Numbered from the stretch's first letter, positions 38,867 to 49,207 are shown. The stretch is DNA of 64,000 bases from Escherichia coli DSM 30083 = JCM 1649 = ATCC 11775 (GCF_003697165.2 NZ_CP033092.2:1612001-1676000); one strand, 5' to 3'. Numbers and translations: made by a program. The notes: generated by a model not told the origin, from the sequence alone.

Positions 38867-39828
38867 TGCGTAGCGCGCAGGTATACCGCTGGCAGATCCC
38901 CATGGACGCGGGGGTGGTTCTGCGCGACAGGCGGTTAAAAACCCGCGACGGGCTGTATGTTTGCCTGCGTGAGGGCGAGCGCGAAGGGTGGGGGGAGATC
39001 TCCCCACTGCCGGGCTTCAGTCAGGAAACCTGGGAAGATGCGCAAAGTGTGCTGCTTGCCTGGGTAAATAACTGGCTGGCAGGCGATTGCGAGATACCGC
39101 AGATGCCTTCCGTTGCCTTTGGCGTAAGTTGTGCATTGGCGGAGCTGGCAGAGACGCTCCCGCAGGCGGCCAATTACCGTGCGGCGCCGCTGTGTAATGG
39201 CGATCCTGACGATCTGATCCTCAAACTTGCCGATATGCCTGGCGAGAAAGTGGCGAAGGTCAAAGTGGGATTGTACGAAGCCGTGCGCGACGGCATGGTG
39301 GTGAATCTGTTGCTGGAGGCAATTCCGGATCTGCATTTGCGTCTTGACGCGAACCGCGCCTGGACACCGCTGAAAGGCCAGCAGTTTGCCAAATACGTTA
39401 ACCCGGATTATCGCCACCGCATCGCGTTTCTCGAAGAGCCGTGCAAAACCCGCGATGATTCGCGTGCGTTTGCCCGTGAAACCGGCATTGCCATTGCCTG
39501 GGATGAAAGCTTGCGCGAGCCGGATTTTGCCTTTGTAGCTGAAGAGGGCGTGCGCGCGGTAGTTATCAAACCCACGCTCACGGGCAGCCTGGATAAAGTA
39601 CGCGAGCAAGTGCAGGCGGCGCATGCGCTGGGGCTGACGGCGGTGATCAGCTCTTCCATTGAGTCGAGCTTAGGTCTAACGCAACTGGCGCGGATTGCTG
39701 CCTGGTTAACGCCAGACACCATTCCGGGACTGGACACGCTGGATCTGATGCAGGCGCAGCAGGTTCGTCGCTGGCCGGGGAGCCCACTGCCGTTAGTGGA
39801 CGTTGATGCACTGGAGCGGCTGTTATGA
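38866..39828 (+). CDS. menC: o-succinylbenzoate synthase MenC
   Basis: MenC dehydrates SHCHC to o-succinylbenzoate. It is a 320-residue enolase-superfamily enzyme. The catalytic lysine lies in KVAKVKVGLY (about 133), metal ligands in LRLDANRAW (Asp about 161), FLEEPCK (Glu about 190) and AWDESLREP (Asp about 213), and the opposite lysine in AVVIKPTLTGS (about 235). It shares one base with menB (TAATG) and overlaps menE by 4 nt. Confidence 0.97.
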   Translation: MRSAQVYRWQIPMDAGVVLRDRRLKTRDGLYVCLREGEREGWGEISPLPGFSQETWEDAQSVLLAWVNNWLAGDCEIPQMPSVAFGVSCALAELAETLPQAANYRAAPLCNGDPDDLILKLADMPGEKVAKVKVGLYEAVRDGMVVNLLLEAIPDLHLRLDANRAWTPLKGQQFAKYVNPDYRHRIAFLEEPCKTRDDSRAFARETGIAIAWDESLREPDFAFVAEEGVRAVVIKPTLTGSLDKVREQVQAAHALGLTAVISSSIESSLGLTQLARIAAWLTPDTIPGLDTLDLMQAQQVRRWPGSPLPLVDVDALERLL

Positions 39829-41180
39829 TCTTCTCTGACTGGCCGTGGCGTCACTGGCGGCAAGTGCGGGGAGAAGCCATCGCCTTACGTCTCAATGACG
39901 AGCAACTCAACTGGCGCGAACTTTGTGCTCGCGTCGATGAATTAGCCTCCAGCTTTGCGGTGCAGGGTGTGGTTGAGGGCAGCGGCGTGATGTTGCGGGC
40001 GTGGAATACGCCGCAAACGCTGCTGGCCTGGCTGGCGTTACTGCAATGCGGGGCGCGGGTGTTGCCCGTGAACCCTCAGCTGCCGCAACCGCTGCTTGAG
40101 GAATTGCTGCCCAATCTTACGCTGCAATTTGCGCTGGTGCCGGAAGGGGAAAACACGTTTCCGGCGTTAGCGTCGCTGCACATTCAGCTGGTTGAAGGCG
40201 CACATGCCGCGGCGTGGCAGCCGACGCGTCTGTGCTCAATGACGTTAACCTCTGGTTCCACTGGCTTGCCGAAAGCCGCTGTTCATACTTATCAGGCTCA
40301 TCTTGCCAGCGCCGAAGGGGTGTTATCGCTGATTCCTTTTGGTGATCACGATGACTGGTTGCTCTCTTTACCGCTGTTTCACGTCTCCGGTCAGGGAATT
40401 ATGTGGCGCTGGTTATACGCTGGTGCGCGGATGACGGTGCGTGATAAACAGCCATTGGAGCAGATGCTGGCAGGCTGTACTCACGCTTCACTGGTGCCAA
40501 CACAACTCTGGCGTTTGCTGGTTAACCGTAGTTCCGTTTCCCTGAAAGCGGTTTTACTTGGCGGCGCGGCTATCCCGGTCGAGTTGACGGAACAGGCGCG
40601 CGAGCAGGGGATTCGGTGCTTTTGCGGCTATGGTCTGACCGAGTTTGCCTCCACAGTGTGTGCGAAAGAAGCCGACGGTCTGGCAGACGTTGGTTCGCCG
40701 CTGCCGGGTCGGGAAGTGAAAATCGTTAATGATGAAGTGTGGCTGCGGGCTGCCAGTATGGCAGAAGGTTACTGGCGTAACGGGCAACGGGTTCCACTGG
40801 TTAATGACGAAGGCTGGTACGCCACGCGCGATCGCGGTGAGATGCATAATGGCAAGTTGACCATTGTCGGACGTTTAGACAATCTATTCTTCAGTGGCGG
40901 TGAGGGTATTCAGCCGGAAGAAGTCGAGCGCGTTATTGCTGCACATCCTGCGGTTTTGCAGGTGTTTATCGTTCCCGTTGCCGACAAGGAGTTTGGTCAT
41001 CGGCCGGTAGCGGTGGTGGAGTATGACCAGCAAAGCGTTGATCTTGACGAATGGGTGAAAGATAAGCTGGCTCGTTTTCAACAACCGGTGCGCTGGCTGA
41101 CTCTGCCGCCGGAGCTGAAAAACGGCGGTATTAAAATTTCACGTCAGGCGCTAAAAGAGTGGGTGAAACGCCAGCAATAA
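39825..41180 (+). CDS. menE: o-succinylbenzoate-CoA ligase MenE
   Basis: MenE activates o-succinylbenzoate to its CoA thioester with ATP. The 451-residue protein is an ANL-family adenylating enzyme: the P-loop-like motif SMTLTSGSTGLPKAAVH lies near residues 138-154, CGYGLTEFAS near residue 265, the hinge region RDRGEMHNGKLTIVGRLDN near residue 335, and the C-terminal Lys in GGIKISRQALKEW. It is the last gene of the men cluster; I see no clear terminator before pmrD. Confidence 0.97.
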   Translation: MIFSDWPWRHWRQVRGEAIALRLNDEQLNWRELCARVDELASSFAVQGVVEGSGVMLRAWNTPQTLLAWLALLQCGARVLPVNPQLPQPLLEELLPNLTLQFALVPEGENTFPALASLHIQLVEGAHAAAWQPTRLCSMTLTSGSTGLPKAAVHTYQAHLASAEGVLSLIPFGDHDDWLLSLPLFHVSGQGIMWRWLYAGARMTVRDKQPLEQMLAGCTHASLVPTQLWRLLVNRSSVSLKAVLLGGAAIPVELTEQAREQGIRCFCGYGLTEFASTVCAKEADGLADVGSPLPGREVKIVNDEVWLRAASMAEGYWRNGQRVPLVNDEGWYATRDRGEMHNGKLTIVGRLDNLFFSGGEGIQPEEVERVIAAHPAVLQVFIVPVADKEFGHRPVAVVEYDQQSVDLDEWVKDKLARFQQPVRWLTLPPELKNGGIKISRQALKEWVKRQQ

Positions 41181-41289
41181 TTAACCCACCGTTTCACTTC
41201 TCATTTCTGCCATTCCATTGCCGTTGATAAAGAGTTTATCTGTTAATCTGTAAATTGATGTGAAAACTCTTAGCAAACAGGATAATGCA

Positions 41290-41556
41290 ATGGAATGGCT
41301 GGTCAAAAAATCGTGCTGCAATAAACAAGATAACAGACATGTAATTATGCTCTGCGATGCTGGCGGCGCGATAAAAATGATCGCCGAAGTGAAGAGTGAC
41401 TTCGCCGTGAAAGTGGGGGATTTACTCTCGCCTTTGCAGAATGCGCTTTACTGTATTAATCGTGAAAAGCTGCACACGGTGAAAGTCCTTTCTGCAAGCT
41501 GTTATAGCCCCGATGAGTGGGAACGGCAGTGTAAAGCGGCAGGGAAAACTCAGTAA
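41290..41556 (+). CDS. pmrD: PmrD, connector to the PmrA/PmrB system
   Basis: PmrD is a small 88-residue protein that, when induced by PhoP, binds phosphorylated PmrA and protects it from dephosphorylation, so that low Mg2+ switches on lipid A modification genes. E. coli PmrD is more divergent and its effect has been debated. The start ATG 41290 (MEWLVKKSCC) follows AGGATAATGCA; an earlier in-frame ATG at 41260 lacks a site. Its 3' end overlaps the convergent arnF by 7 nt. Confidence 0.93.
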   Translation: MEWLVKKSCCNKQDNRHVIMLCDAGGAIKMIAEVKSDFAVKVGDLLSPLQNALYCINREKLHTVKVLSASCYSPDEWERQCKAAGKTQ

Positions 41557-41936
41557 CGTTGTTTTGTTGTGGGCAGGAAAATCAGCATCAACCCGCTCAT
41601 AATACAGGCTACTCCCAGTAGTGCTTTCAGCGAAAAAGTCCCTTCCCAGCCGGGAAGTACCATTGAAGCAATCCATACCAGCACATAACTCATACTGAGC
41701 AAGGCATAGGCTTTGCTTAGCGCAAGTTTATGTAGTGTTTTATACCAACAAAAAACGGAAAGCAGATAACCCAGCAGCCCGAGTAACAGTATCCGGGCAT
41801 CCAGGCCAAAAGCTAACAGCGCCGCGATAAAATCCCATAAGTGCGTCATTGGCGGCAGATGACTCGCCGCAAAACCCATGCTTAATTGCGCAGCGGAGGC
41901 GATAATGACGCTGAATAATCCCCACATCAGGCCCAT
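41550..41936 (-). CDS. arnF: Undecaprenyl-phosphate-Ara4N flippase subunit ArnF
   Basis: ArnF is a 128-residue EmrE-like membrane protein with four hydrophobic helices. Together with ArnE it is thought to flip undecaprenyl-phosphate-aminoarabinose to the periplasmic side. The start ATG at 41936 overlaps the arnE stop by one base (TAATG); the frame stays open upstream into arnE, but that is only a shadow. It is the last gene of the operon and its stop codon lies inside the 3' end of pmrD on the other strand. Confidence 0.94.
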   Translation of the reverse strand: MGLMWGLFSVIIASAAQLSMGFAASHLPPMTHLWDFIAALLAFGLDARILLLGLLGYLLSVFCWYKTLHKLALSKAYALLSMSYVLVWIASMVLPGWEGTFSLKALLGVACIMSGLMLIFLPTTKQRY

Positions 41937-42271
41937 TACACCGTACTCCCGAGGATCACAATGCCGCCAATAATGAACGCCACCCCACACCAGTGACGCA
42001 GCGATACCGGCTCGTGCCACAGTTTTACTGCAGCCAGCGTTACCCAGACAAAATTCAGACTTAACATCGGGTAGGCAATGCCTACCGGTACGTTCTGCAA
42101 GACCAGCAGCCAGAGCACCATGGCAAGGCCAAGACAAGCCAGCGCCAGTCCCAGCCACAGCACGATATGTTTGCGCCGTTTGTTTACCGCCGCAAAGCAG
42201 GTTGCCTGTTTCTGACACAACTGCCCGGCAACGCTAAGCAAGCTGGCAAAGACTAATGTTAACCAGATCAT
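41936..42271 (-). CDS. arnE: Undecaprenyl-phosphate-Ara4N flippase subunit ArnE
   Basis: ArnE is the 111-residue partner of ArnF, another small four-helix transporter-family membrane protein (EamA/SMR type), with LCQKQATCFAAVNKR between the first two helices. It overlaps arnT by 4 nt and arnF by one base, indicating coupled translation of the two flippase halves. Confidence 0.94.
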   Translation of the reverse strand: MIWLTLVFASLLSVAGQLCQKQATCFAAVNKRRKHIVLWLGLALACLGLAMVLWLLVLQNVPVGIAYPMLSLNFVWVTLAAVKLWHEPVSLRHWCGVAFIIGGIVILGSTV

Positions 42272-43920
42272 TTGGGCCGATACTGAATTAGCACCAGACG
42301 CTCCTGACGATCGATGACATCTGCGGGCGGAATGGCGAGACTGTTGATATCTTCATCGCGGTCAACCGAAAGCACGAGTGTAATAATCCCCTCCTGACGA
42401 TGTTGATTAAGCCAGTTTGCGAACTCATCACCGCTGACAAATCTCCCTTTTGCATCCGGATAATTAAGGCCATATTTCAACTCACCTGTCTGGCGATACA
42501 TGATGATGTCATCGCGTTGCAGGCTCCATGCCAGACCTGCGGCAACACCGACGCTATCAGTAAGAATATAGCGGCTTGGCTGAAGTGATTCTTGTGTCAT
42601 CTCGACAAAAAATTGCGGATGTTTTCCTTCCATGACTCTGTCAGGAATTGAAAATCCTACCAGCAACGCCAGCCCCAGCGGGCAAAGCGCGGCAAAAGGC
42701 CAGGTCTTTTCGACGTTTGTTAAGGTGTACCAGCCGAAAAAAGCCCATAGCGAAAAAATAGACCAGGCACAAAAGACTTTATAGCTCTCGAAGGTTTGCC
42801 ACACCGGTGTGTTCATTGGTCCCCAGGGGGAGACCACAAATGTGGCAATAATGCCAGTGACGCCAAAAGCGATGTTAATCCAGCCATTAATCCGCAACGC
42901 CAGAGGATTATTTTTTGCTGCCAGCAACGCGTAATGCGCCATCAGCATTGCCAGAGGTGCAAAGCAGGAAAGAATATAGGTGGGCAATTTGCCTTTAGCG
43001 ACGGAGAAAAACAGCAGCGGCATTATCGTCCAGCTCAACAAATAGACGGTTGCGGAATGCTTGCGGTTTTTCCAGCCAGCGTACAGTGCACCGGGGAGTA
43101 ATCCCAGCCACGGCAGGCTACCGGCAATGATGACTGGCAAGTAGTACCAGAACGGCGCTCTATGTTGGGCATCATCCAGTGCAAAGCGTTGAATATGCTC
43201 AACCCAGAAAAAATAGTGCCAGAAGTCAGGCTCCCGCTGCGCTATCGCCAGTCCCCAGGGGAGAACCGTCAGTACGCAACTGATAACCGCCAGCCAGCCG
43301 TAAATAAAGAGATCTTTCCAGCGTTTTTGCGTTGCTACCCATGGCAGCACGCTTAATACCGGCACGGCAAGGGCGAGAAAACCTTTGGTCATCACCCCCA
43401 TGCCGCAGGTGATTCCCAGCAGTAAAAATCCTGCGCTTTTGCCTTTCCACGTCTGTGCCTGCATTGCCAGCCAGAAGCTGCACATTCCCGCCACCAGCCA
43501 GAAGGCAATAAACGGATCGAGCACGGCATAAGTGCCGATGGCATAGACAATAAACAATGAGAGATAAATTACTGTGGCGAGTAAAGCCAGACGTTTATTG
43601 CGCCATAAGCGCAGAGTAAACCAGGTCACCAGCGCGGCAGTTAACAGGGTCGCAAAGATAACGCCTGCCCGCACACCAAAGTTATTCGCGCCAAATAGCC
43701 ATTGCCCAATGCTGTTAATCCAGTATCCGGCAATGGGTTTTTCGAAATAACGTAGCCCTAACAGATGGGGAACAATCCAGTCGCCGGATGCCAGCATTTC
43801 CCGACTGATTTCCGCATAACGCGTTTCATCTGGTTGCCAGAGCAGACGCGTGCTGATCGGTAACAGGTAATAGCAGGCAATAAATGTGAAGAGGCCGATA
43901 AGGTAACGTACCGATTTCAT
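42268..43920 (-). CDS. arnT: Lipid A aminoarabinosyltransferase ArnT
   Basis: ArnT transfers 4-amino-4-deoxy-L-arabinose from undecaprenyl phosphate to lipid A on the outer face of the inner membrane, lowering its negative charge and giving polymyxin resistance. The 550-residue protein is a GT-C (GT83) enzyme with 12-13 helices; the first periplasmic loop carries the acidic/aromatic motif WQPDETRYAEISREM, typical of the family. The C-terminal 110 residues form a periplasmic domain. It shares one base with arnD. Confidence 0.97.
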   Translation of the reverse strand: MKSVRYLIGLFTFIACYYLLPISTRLLWQPDETRYAEISREMLASGDWIVPHLLGLRYFEKPIAGYWINSIGQWLFGANNFGVRAGVIFATLLTAALVTWFTLRLWRNKRLALLATVIYLSLFIVYAIGTYAVLDPFIAFWLVAGMCSFWLAMQAQTWKGKSAGFLLLGITCGMGVMTKGFLALAVPVLSVLPWVATQKRWKDLFIYGWLAVISCVLTVLPWGLAIAQREPDFWHYFFWVEHIQRFALDDAQHRAPFWYYLPVIIAGSLPWLGLLPGALYAGWKNRKHSATVYLLSWTIMPLLFFSVAKGKLPTYILSCFAPLAMLMAHYALLAAKNNPLALRINGWINIAFGVTGIIATFVVSPWGPMNTPVWQTFESYKVFCAWSIFSLWAFFGWYTLTNVEKTWPFAALCPLGLALLVGFSIPDRVMEGKHPQFFVEMTQESLQPSRYILTDSVGVAAGLAWSLQRDDIIMYRQTGELKYGLNYPDAKGRFVSGDEFANWLNQHRQEGIITLVLSVDRDEDINSLAIPPADVIDRQERLVLIQYRPK

Positions 43921-44810
43921 CAGTGACTACCCGCAATTTGTTGGCAACCCAGCCAGCCTTCACGTCCGGCAATATTTCCGCGAACAACTTGTCCGAGCGG
44001 CAACGTCCCTGATAACAGTTCGCTTAAAGGGCAAAATGTCACGCCTTCCTGAGCTGCGCGTTTCAGGAGATCCACAAAATTATGCTGATAAGCGCAGCCT
44101 TCAACTTCGGCATGAATGGTATAAACCGGCGTGCCTTTATCTCGCTGGATGCGGTTGAGTAACCAACCGTTAAAATCTTCTGCTTTCACATCCCGACCAA
44201 TCACTTCATCCCAGGTGGGTAAGGTCACCGGAATTTGCGCAGTGCCAGGGGTTCCTGATTCGAGCAATGGACGAAACGGCATCGCCCCACGACAATCGCT
44301 GTTGTAGCGCAAATGGAACGCTTCTTTTGCTTCGATCACCTGTTGGTCAGCACGCCAGCCAGCAGCGGCAGAACAGGTTACCGGTTGACCGATAATCTCT
44401 TCCAGGGTGCGAAGGCCGCGTGCAATATCGTCGATCATTGTTTGCCGATCCCAATTACCGCTATGGGCTTGCCAGGCATGGTGATCCCAGGCGTGCAGGC
44501 CGACTTCGTGATGTTTAGCCGCTTCACGAATGATATCGGCATTGGCATGACCAATCTCTTTACCTGGCCAGGCCGTACCTGCCAGTAAAATATCCCAGCC
44601 ATAAAGCGATGCCGCGTTTGAGCGCAGCATCTTCCACAAAAACTGTGGCTTCACCAGTCGCCAGAGATGGCGGCCCATATTGTCCGGGCCGACGCTGAAA
44701 AAAATGCTGGCCTGAATATTATGCTTACTCAAGATTTCCAGCAGACGCGGCACGCCTTCACGGGTGCCACGAAAGGTATCGACATCAATGCGTAAGCCGA
44801 CTTTGGTCAT
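43920..44810 (-). CDS. arnD: Undecaprenyl-phosphate-Ara4FN deformylase ArnD
   Basis: ArnD removes the formyl group from undecaprenyl-phosphate-4-formamido-arabinose, making the pathway run forward. The 296-residue protein is a polysaccharide-deacetylase (NodB) family member: the metal motif [10 protein letters not shown] lies at the N-terminus, and [11 protein letters not shown] (about 101-111) supplies the histidines. It overlaps arnA by 4 nt. Confidence 0.97.
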
Positions 44811-46789
44811 GATGGTTTATCCGTAAGATCAACGGTGCGCAGGAAGAAATCCAGCGTTTCGTCGATGGTTTCCTGCATATCAATTTTCGGTTCCCAGTTC
44901 AGGCAGCGGCGGGCATTGCGGATGCTCGGTTTACGATGCTCTACGTCCTGATATCCTTTGCCATAGTAGCTGCTACTTTCGACAACACGAAAGCCCGCAA
45001 ACGGTGGGAAGTAATGGCGCAGCGGATGTTTTTCGAAGCTCGCCAGCAGCATCTCCCCCAGTTCTTCAATGCTCGCTTCGTTCTCAGGATTGCCAATGTT
45101 GATAATTTCGCCATCGCAGCGATTTCCCGCATTTTCGATAATGCGGTATAACGCCTCGATACCATCCCGAATATCAGTAAAGCAGCGTTTTTGTTTTCCG
45201 CCATCAATCAGCTTAATCGGTGAACCTTCTACCAGATTGAGAATGAGTTGCGTAATAGCGCGGGAGCTGCCAATTCGCGCTGCATTAAGGTTATCCAGTC
45301 GTGGCCCCATCCAGTTAAACGGGCGGAAGAGGGTGAACTGTAAACCTTCTTTTTCGCCATAGGCCCAGATCACTCGATCAAGTAATTGTTTAGACACCGA
45401 ATAAATCCAGCGTGGTTTATTCACCGGGCCGACGATTAAATTAGAATGGTCCTCATCGAAGTATTTATCGCTACACATCCCATAAACTTCTGAAGTCGAC
45501 GGGAAGATGATTCGCTTACGGTACTTCACGCAGTAGCGGATAATGCGCAGATTCTCTTCGAAATCGAGTTCAAATACGCGCAGCGGGTTGCGGGTATATT
45601 CAATCGGCGTGGCTATCGCCACCAGCGGCAACACGACATCACATTTTTTGACGTGATACTCAATCCATTCGGAATGAATACTGATATCGCCTTCGACAAA
45701 GTGAAAATGCGGATGATTCAGAAAACGGCTTATCGCATCGCTGCCAATATCCAGACCGTAAACTTCATAATGATCTTCGCGCAGCAGGCGTTCTGTCAGA
45801 TGGTTGCCAATAAAGCCATTCACCCCGAGGATGAGTACCCGGGTACGGCGTCGGGCGGCACAGGCAGGCTGGCTATTCAAGCGTGAACCTTGCACCAGGC
45901 CCAGCGTCTGCGCTAATTGCGAGCCCTGCATAGTAATGCCGTCGCCCGCCTGTCCAGTGACGATTTCCAGCGCGCCATCGCCACAGGCAATCAGCAGTGG
46001 TGCAACAGAAATCACGCTCCCCGGCTGTGCTTTGCTGGCATGAGGATGAACACGCGACGACCAGACGGTGAATTTCTGATTGCCAACATAGCTGAAGGCA
46101 CCCGGCCACGGATCGGCAACGGCACGCACCATGTTGTGCAGTACGGATGCCGACTTATGCCATTCGAGGAAACTGTCATCCGGCGTTCTGCGACCAAAAC
46201 AGGTGGCTTCGTTTTCGCGCTGGGCGATTTCCAGAATATTACCGTGTTTAATGGCGGGTAATGTCTGTTCCAGTAGCTGGCGCGCGGCATGGCACAATTT
46301 ATGATGCAGCGTAATGGCGATATCGTCTGGCGCAATGGCAACGCGCAGTTGTGCCACAATGGCCCCGGCATCGGCACGTTTCACCATTCGGTGCAATGTA
46401 ACGCCAGTTTCCGTTTCACCGTTCACCAGCACCCAGTTCAGCGGCGCGCGACCACGATATTTTGGTAACAGCGAACCATGCAGATTAAATGCACCTCTCG
46501 GAGCGAGCTGCAAAATCTCATCGCAAATAAGATGGCGATAATAAAAAGAGAAAATCACCTCTGGTGATAGTTGGGCAATGCGTTCCACCCACAACGGATG
46601 ATTAACGTTATCCGGCGCATAAACTGGAATGCCTCTTTCCGCTGCCAGTCGGGCAACCGAACCATAAAAGGCTTTTTCACCGGGATTATCAGTATGGGTA
46701 AAAATGGCGCTAATTTCGTAACCGGCAGCCAGCAGGGCTTCAATACCGAGGCATCCCATATCGTGGTAGGCAAAAACGACGGTTTTCAT
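44807..46789 (-). CDS. arnA: Bifunctional UDP-Ara4N formyltransferase / UDP-GlcA decarboxylase ArnA
   Basis: ArnA has two enzymes in 660 residues. Residues about 1-304 are a formyltetrahydrofolate-dependent transferase (catalytic [16 protein letters not shown] with Asn-His-Asp set) that formylates UDP-Ara4N. Residues about 315-660 are a short-chain dehydrogenase-type oxidative decarboxylase of UDP-glucuronate with the NAD motif [10 protein letters not shown] and the Ser/Tyr/Lys region in PSTSEVYGM and RWIYSVSKQ. It is cytoplasmic and shares one base with arnC. Confidence 0.98.
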
Positions 46790-47757
46790 TATTCATTTTC
46801 CTTGCTGGATGGACGGATAACTTGCTGAACAAAATAGCGGGGGCGGGCGCGGACATCGGTGTAGATCCTGCCGATATATTCACCGAGCAATCCCATGCCG
46901 ATAAACTGAGCGCCAATAAAAGTAAACAGCACGGCAAATAGCATAAAGACGCCTTCTGCCGCCCATTGGGGTCCGAAGGTCAGGCGTAAAATCACCAGCA
47001 GCACCGCAATGCTAAAACCGCCAATCGCAATAATGCTGCCGAGCAAACTCAACATACGTAGCGGCGTTGTGGTAAGACAGGTCACCAGGTCGTACATCAA
47101 ATTAATCAGGCGCATAAAGCTGTATTTGGATTCACCAAACTCACGCTCGGCATGGTGCACTGGAATTTCAATGGCACGGCGGGCGAAGATATTCGCCAGA
47201 ATCGGGATAAAGGTGCTGCGTTCATGGCAGTGCAACATCGCATCGACAATATGACGGCGATAGGCGCGCAGCATACAACCATAGTCACCCATCGCTTTGC
47301 CTGTGGTGCGCTGAATAAGCCGGTTAATCATCTTTGAAGCGGTTTTACGAAACCAGCTGTCCTGGCGGTTCTGGCGTACAGTCCCTACCACGTCGTAACC
47401 TTCATCGGCTTTTGCCACCAGACGGGGGATTTCCTCTGGCGGATTCTGGAGATCGGCATCGAGGGTAATAATTAAGTCGCCGGTGACGTGACTGAATCCC
47501 GCCATAATCGCTGAATGTTGCCCGTAATTGCGGTTAAGCAAGATAGACACAATATGGCTGCCCTCCGCTTGTGAGGCTTCGACCAGCATATGCGCGGAAT
47601 TATCGCTACTGCCGTCATCAATCAGCAGGATTTCATACTCTTTCCCCAGTGATTCACAGGCTGCGGTGGTGCGCCTGATTAATTCCGGTAAGCTTTCCTG
47701 CTCGTTATAAACGGGAATAACCACCGAGACTTTCTTAACAGGGTGGATTTCAAACAT
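46789..47757 (-). CDS. arnC: Ara4FN transferase ArnC
   Basis: ArnC attaches 4-formamido-arabinose from the UDP sugar to undecaprenyl phosphate on the inner face of the membrane. The 322-residue protein is a GT2 (GT-A) glycosyltransferase with [16 protein letters not shown] at the N-terminus and the metal DxD equivalent in [13 protein letters not shown]. Two C-terminal hydrophobic helices (about 235-257 and 268-292) anchor it. It starts 3 bp after arnB. Confidence 0.97.
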
Positions 47758-47760
47758 GGC

Positions 47761-48900
47761 TCATTGTCCTGCGAGTTGCTGAAGGGCTGTGATGACGCGG
47801 TCGGCATCGGCGGTGGTCATATCCGGGAACAGCGGCAACGAACAGATGCGTTCGCTATTCCATTCGGTATTCGGTAACGACAGCGTGGGAAAACGCTCGC
47901 GATAATATTTTTGTGTGTGAGCGGCGCGGAAATGTAACCCGGTACCAATGCCTCTTTCTTTTAACGCTTCCATCAACGCATCGCGACTGATACCACAACG
48001 TTGTTCATCGACACGAATAATAAACAGATGCCAGGCATGAACGTGCGGCCAGGCGGGAAGGCTTAATGGCTGAAAGGGGAGAGCTGCCAGTGCTTGCTGA
48101 TATTGCTGGGCAATTTCGCGCCGACGGGTGTTGAGGTGCTCTAATTTGACTAACTGTGTCAGGGCAATCGCGGCGTTAATATCGGTCAGATTGTACTTAT
48201 AGCCCGGCGTTAAGACTTCAGCCTGCGGTGCACGGCCCCAGGTATGTCTGTCATAGGCATCGACACCCAGACCGTGAAATTTCAGCATCCGCAGCTGGCG
48301 GGCAAGATTTTCATTATCAGTAACAATCAGGCCACCTTCCGCACAGGTAATATTTTTGATGGCGTGAAACGAAAAAATAGCAGTACCTTTTGCGCCAATA
48401 TGTCGCCCTTTGTAATACGTACCGACGGCATGGGCAGCATCTTCGATAACTGCGATGCCGTAACGTTCGCCAATGGCGCGAATGGCGTCAATATCTGCTG
48501 GCGCACCGGCATAATGCACCGGAATGATGGCTTTAGTGCGTGGTGTAATGGCTGCTTCGATCGCTTCAGGCGTGACCATCAGCGTATCGCGGTCGACATC
48601 CACCATTACCGGCGTTGCACCCAGCAAGGAAATCATATTGAGGGTTGAAACCCAGGTCAGGGAAGGCGTAATCACTTCATCGCCCTTGCCAATTTCCAAC
48701 GCCATTAGCGTGATATGCATTCCGGCGGTGGCTGAACTGACCGCGATGGCATGCTGATTTCCCGTCAACTGGCAAAAAGCTTGTTCAAGCGCCTGATTCT
48801 TCGGACCGGTTGTGATCCAACCGGATTCGAGAACCTCTTTAACTGCAGCGAGTTCCTCTACGCCCATTGCTGGTCGCGAAAAAGGCAAAAATCCTGACAT
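47761..48900 (-). CDS. arnB: UDP-Ara4O aminotransferase ArnB
   Basis: ArnB is a PLP enzyme that aminates UDP-4-keto-arabinose with glutamate. The 379-residue protein is of the DegT/DnrJ/EryC1 class, with the PLP-binding lysine in FSFHAIKNITCAEGG (about 182) and EDAAHAVGTYYKG upstream. It is the first arn gene. I use ATG 48900 (MSGFLPFSRP); an in-frame ATG at 48918 (MTDGKK) has a good AGGTATTCA site and would give 385 residues, so the true start is uncertain by six codons. Confidence 0.94.
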   Translation of the reverse strand: MSGFLPFSRPAMGVEELAAVKEVLESGWITTGPKNQALEQAFCQLTGNQHAIAVSSATAGMHITLMALEIGKGDEVITPSLTWVSTLNMISLLGATPVMVDVDRDTLMVTPEAIEAAITPRTKAIIPVHYAGAPADIDAIRAIGERYGIAVIEDAAHAVGTYYKGRHIGAKGTAIFSFHAIKNITCAEGGLIVTDNENLARQLRMLKFHGLGVDAYDRHTWGRAPQAEVLTPGYKYNLTDINAAIALTQLVKLEHLNTRRREIAQQYQQALAALPFQPLSLPAWPHVHAWHLFIIRVDEQRCGISRDALMEALKERGIGTGLHFRAAHTQKYYRERFPTLSLPNTEWNSERICSLPLFPDMTTADADRVITALQQLAGQ

Positions 48901-49207
48901 TTTTTTTCCATCCGTCATTGAATACCTGTCCACTTATATTTGCTATAAAGAGTGTTGTGTATATTTTGCCATTTGGAGCAAAATTTTAAGGATAGAATAT
49001 TAACTTAACCTTAAGAAACTAATATTAGACGTAAATATTGAAATTTTTATGTTTTTTCTTATTTAGACTTTGCATTTGGCAAAATTTTGAGGCATTTTGC
49101 CGGCATCATAGGATTTTTAATATTACACCAACTGCTAATTATCGCCAGAAAAGTCGCTCAATTTCACGGTAATTGTCTGGTTGCGCTTGTCTATAGGTGG
49201 AGTTTAC
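48901..49207. promoter_or_regulatory. Divergent arnB / ais promoter region
   Basis: This 307-bp AT-rich gap serves arn (minus) and ais (plus). The one site I can define is the PmrA box below, with a TAAAAT-like -10 for arnB at 48983-48988 on the minus strand. The 130 bp before ais hold several TTTAAT/ATATT stretches but no second clear PmrA box. Confidence 0.55.
48999..49015 (-). promoter_or_regulatory. PmrA box upstream of arnB
   Basis: On the minus strand the sequence is CTTAAG-GTTAA-GTTAAT, a direct repeat of the PmrA half-site YTTAAK with a 5-nt spacer. It is about 100 bp from the arnB start and just upstream of a possible -10. PmrA (BasR) activates arn in response to Fe3+, low pH or polymyxin. 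Confidence 0.8.

Noticed and set aside
41221..41289. Possible PhoP box before pmrD
   Set aside because: GTTTA- and TGTTAA-like words are present, but no pair has the 11-bp period of a PhoP direct repeat, so I do not claim one.
41937..42218. Upstream extension of arnF to 222 residues
   Set aside because: It lies inside arnE in a different frame; the TAATG junction marks the true arnF start.
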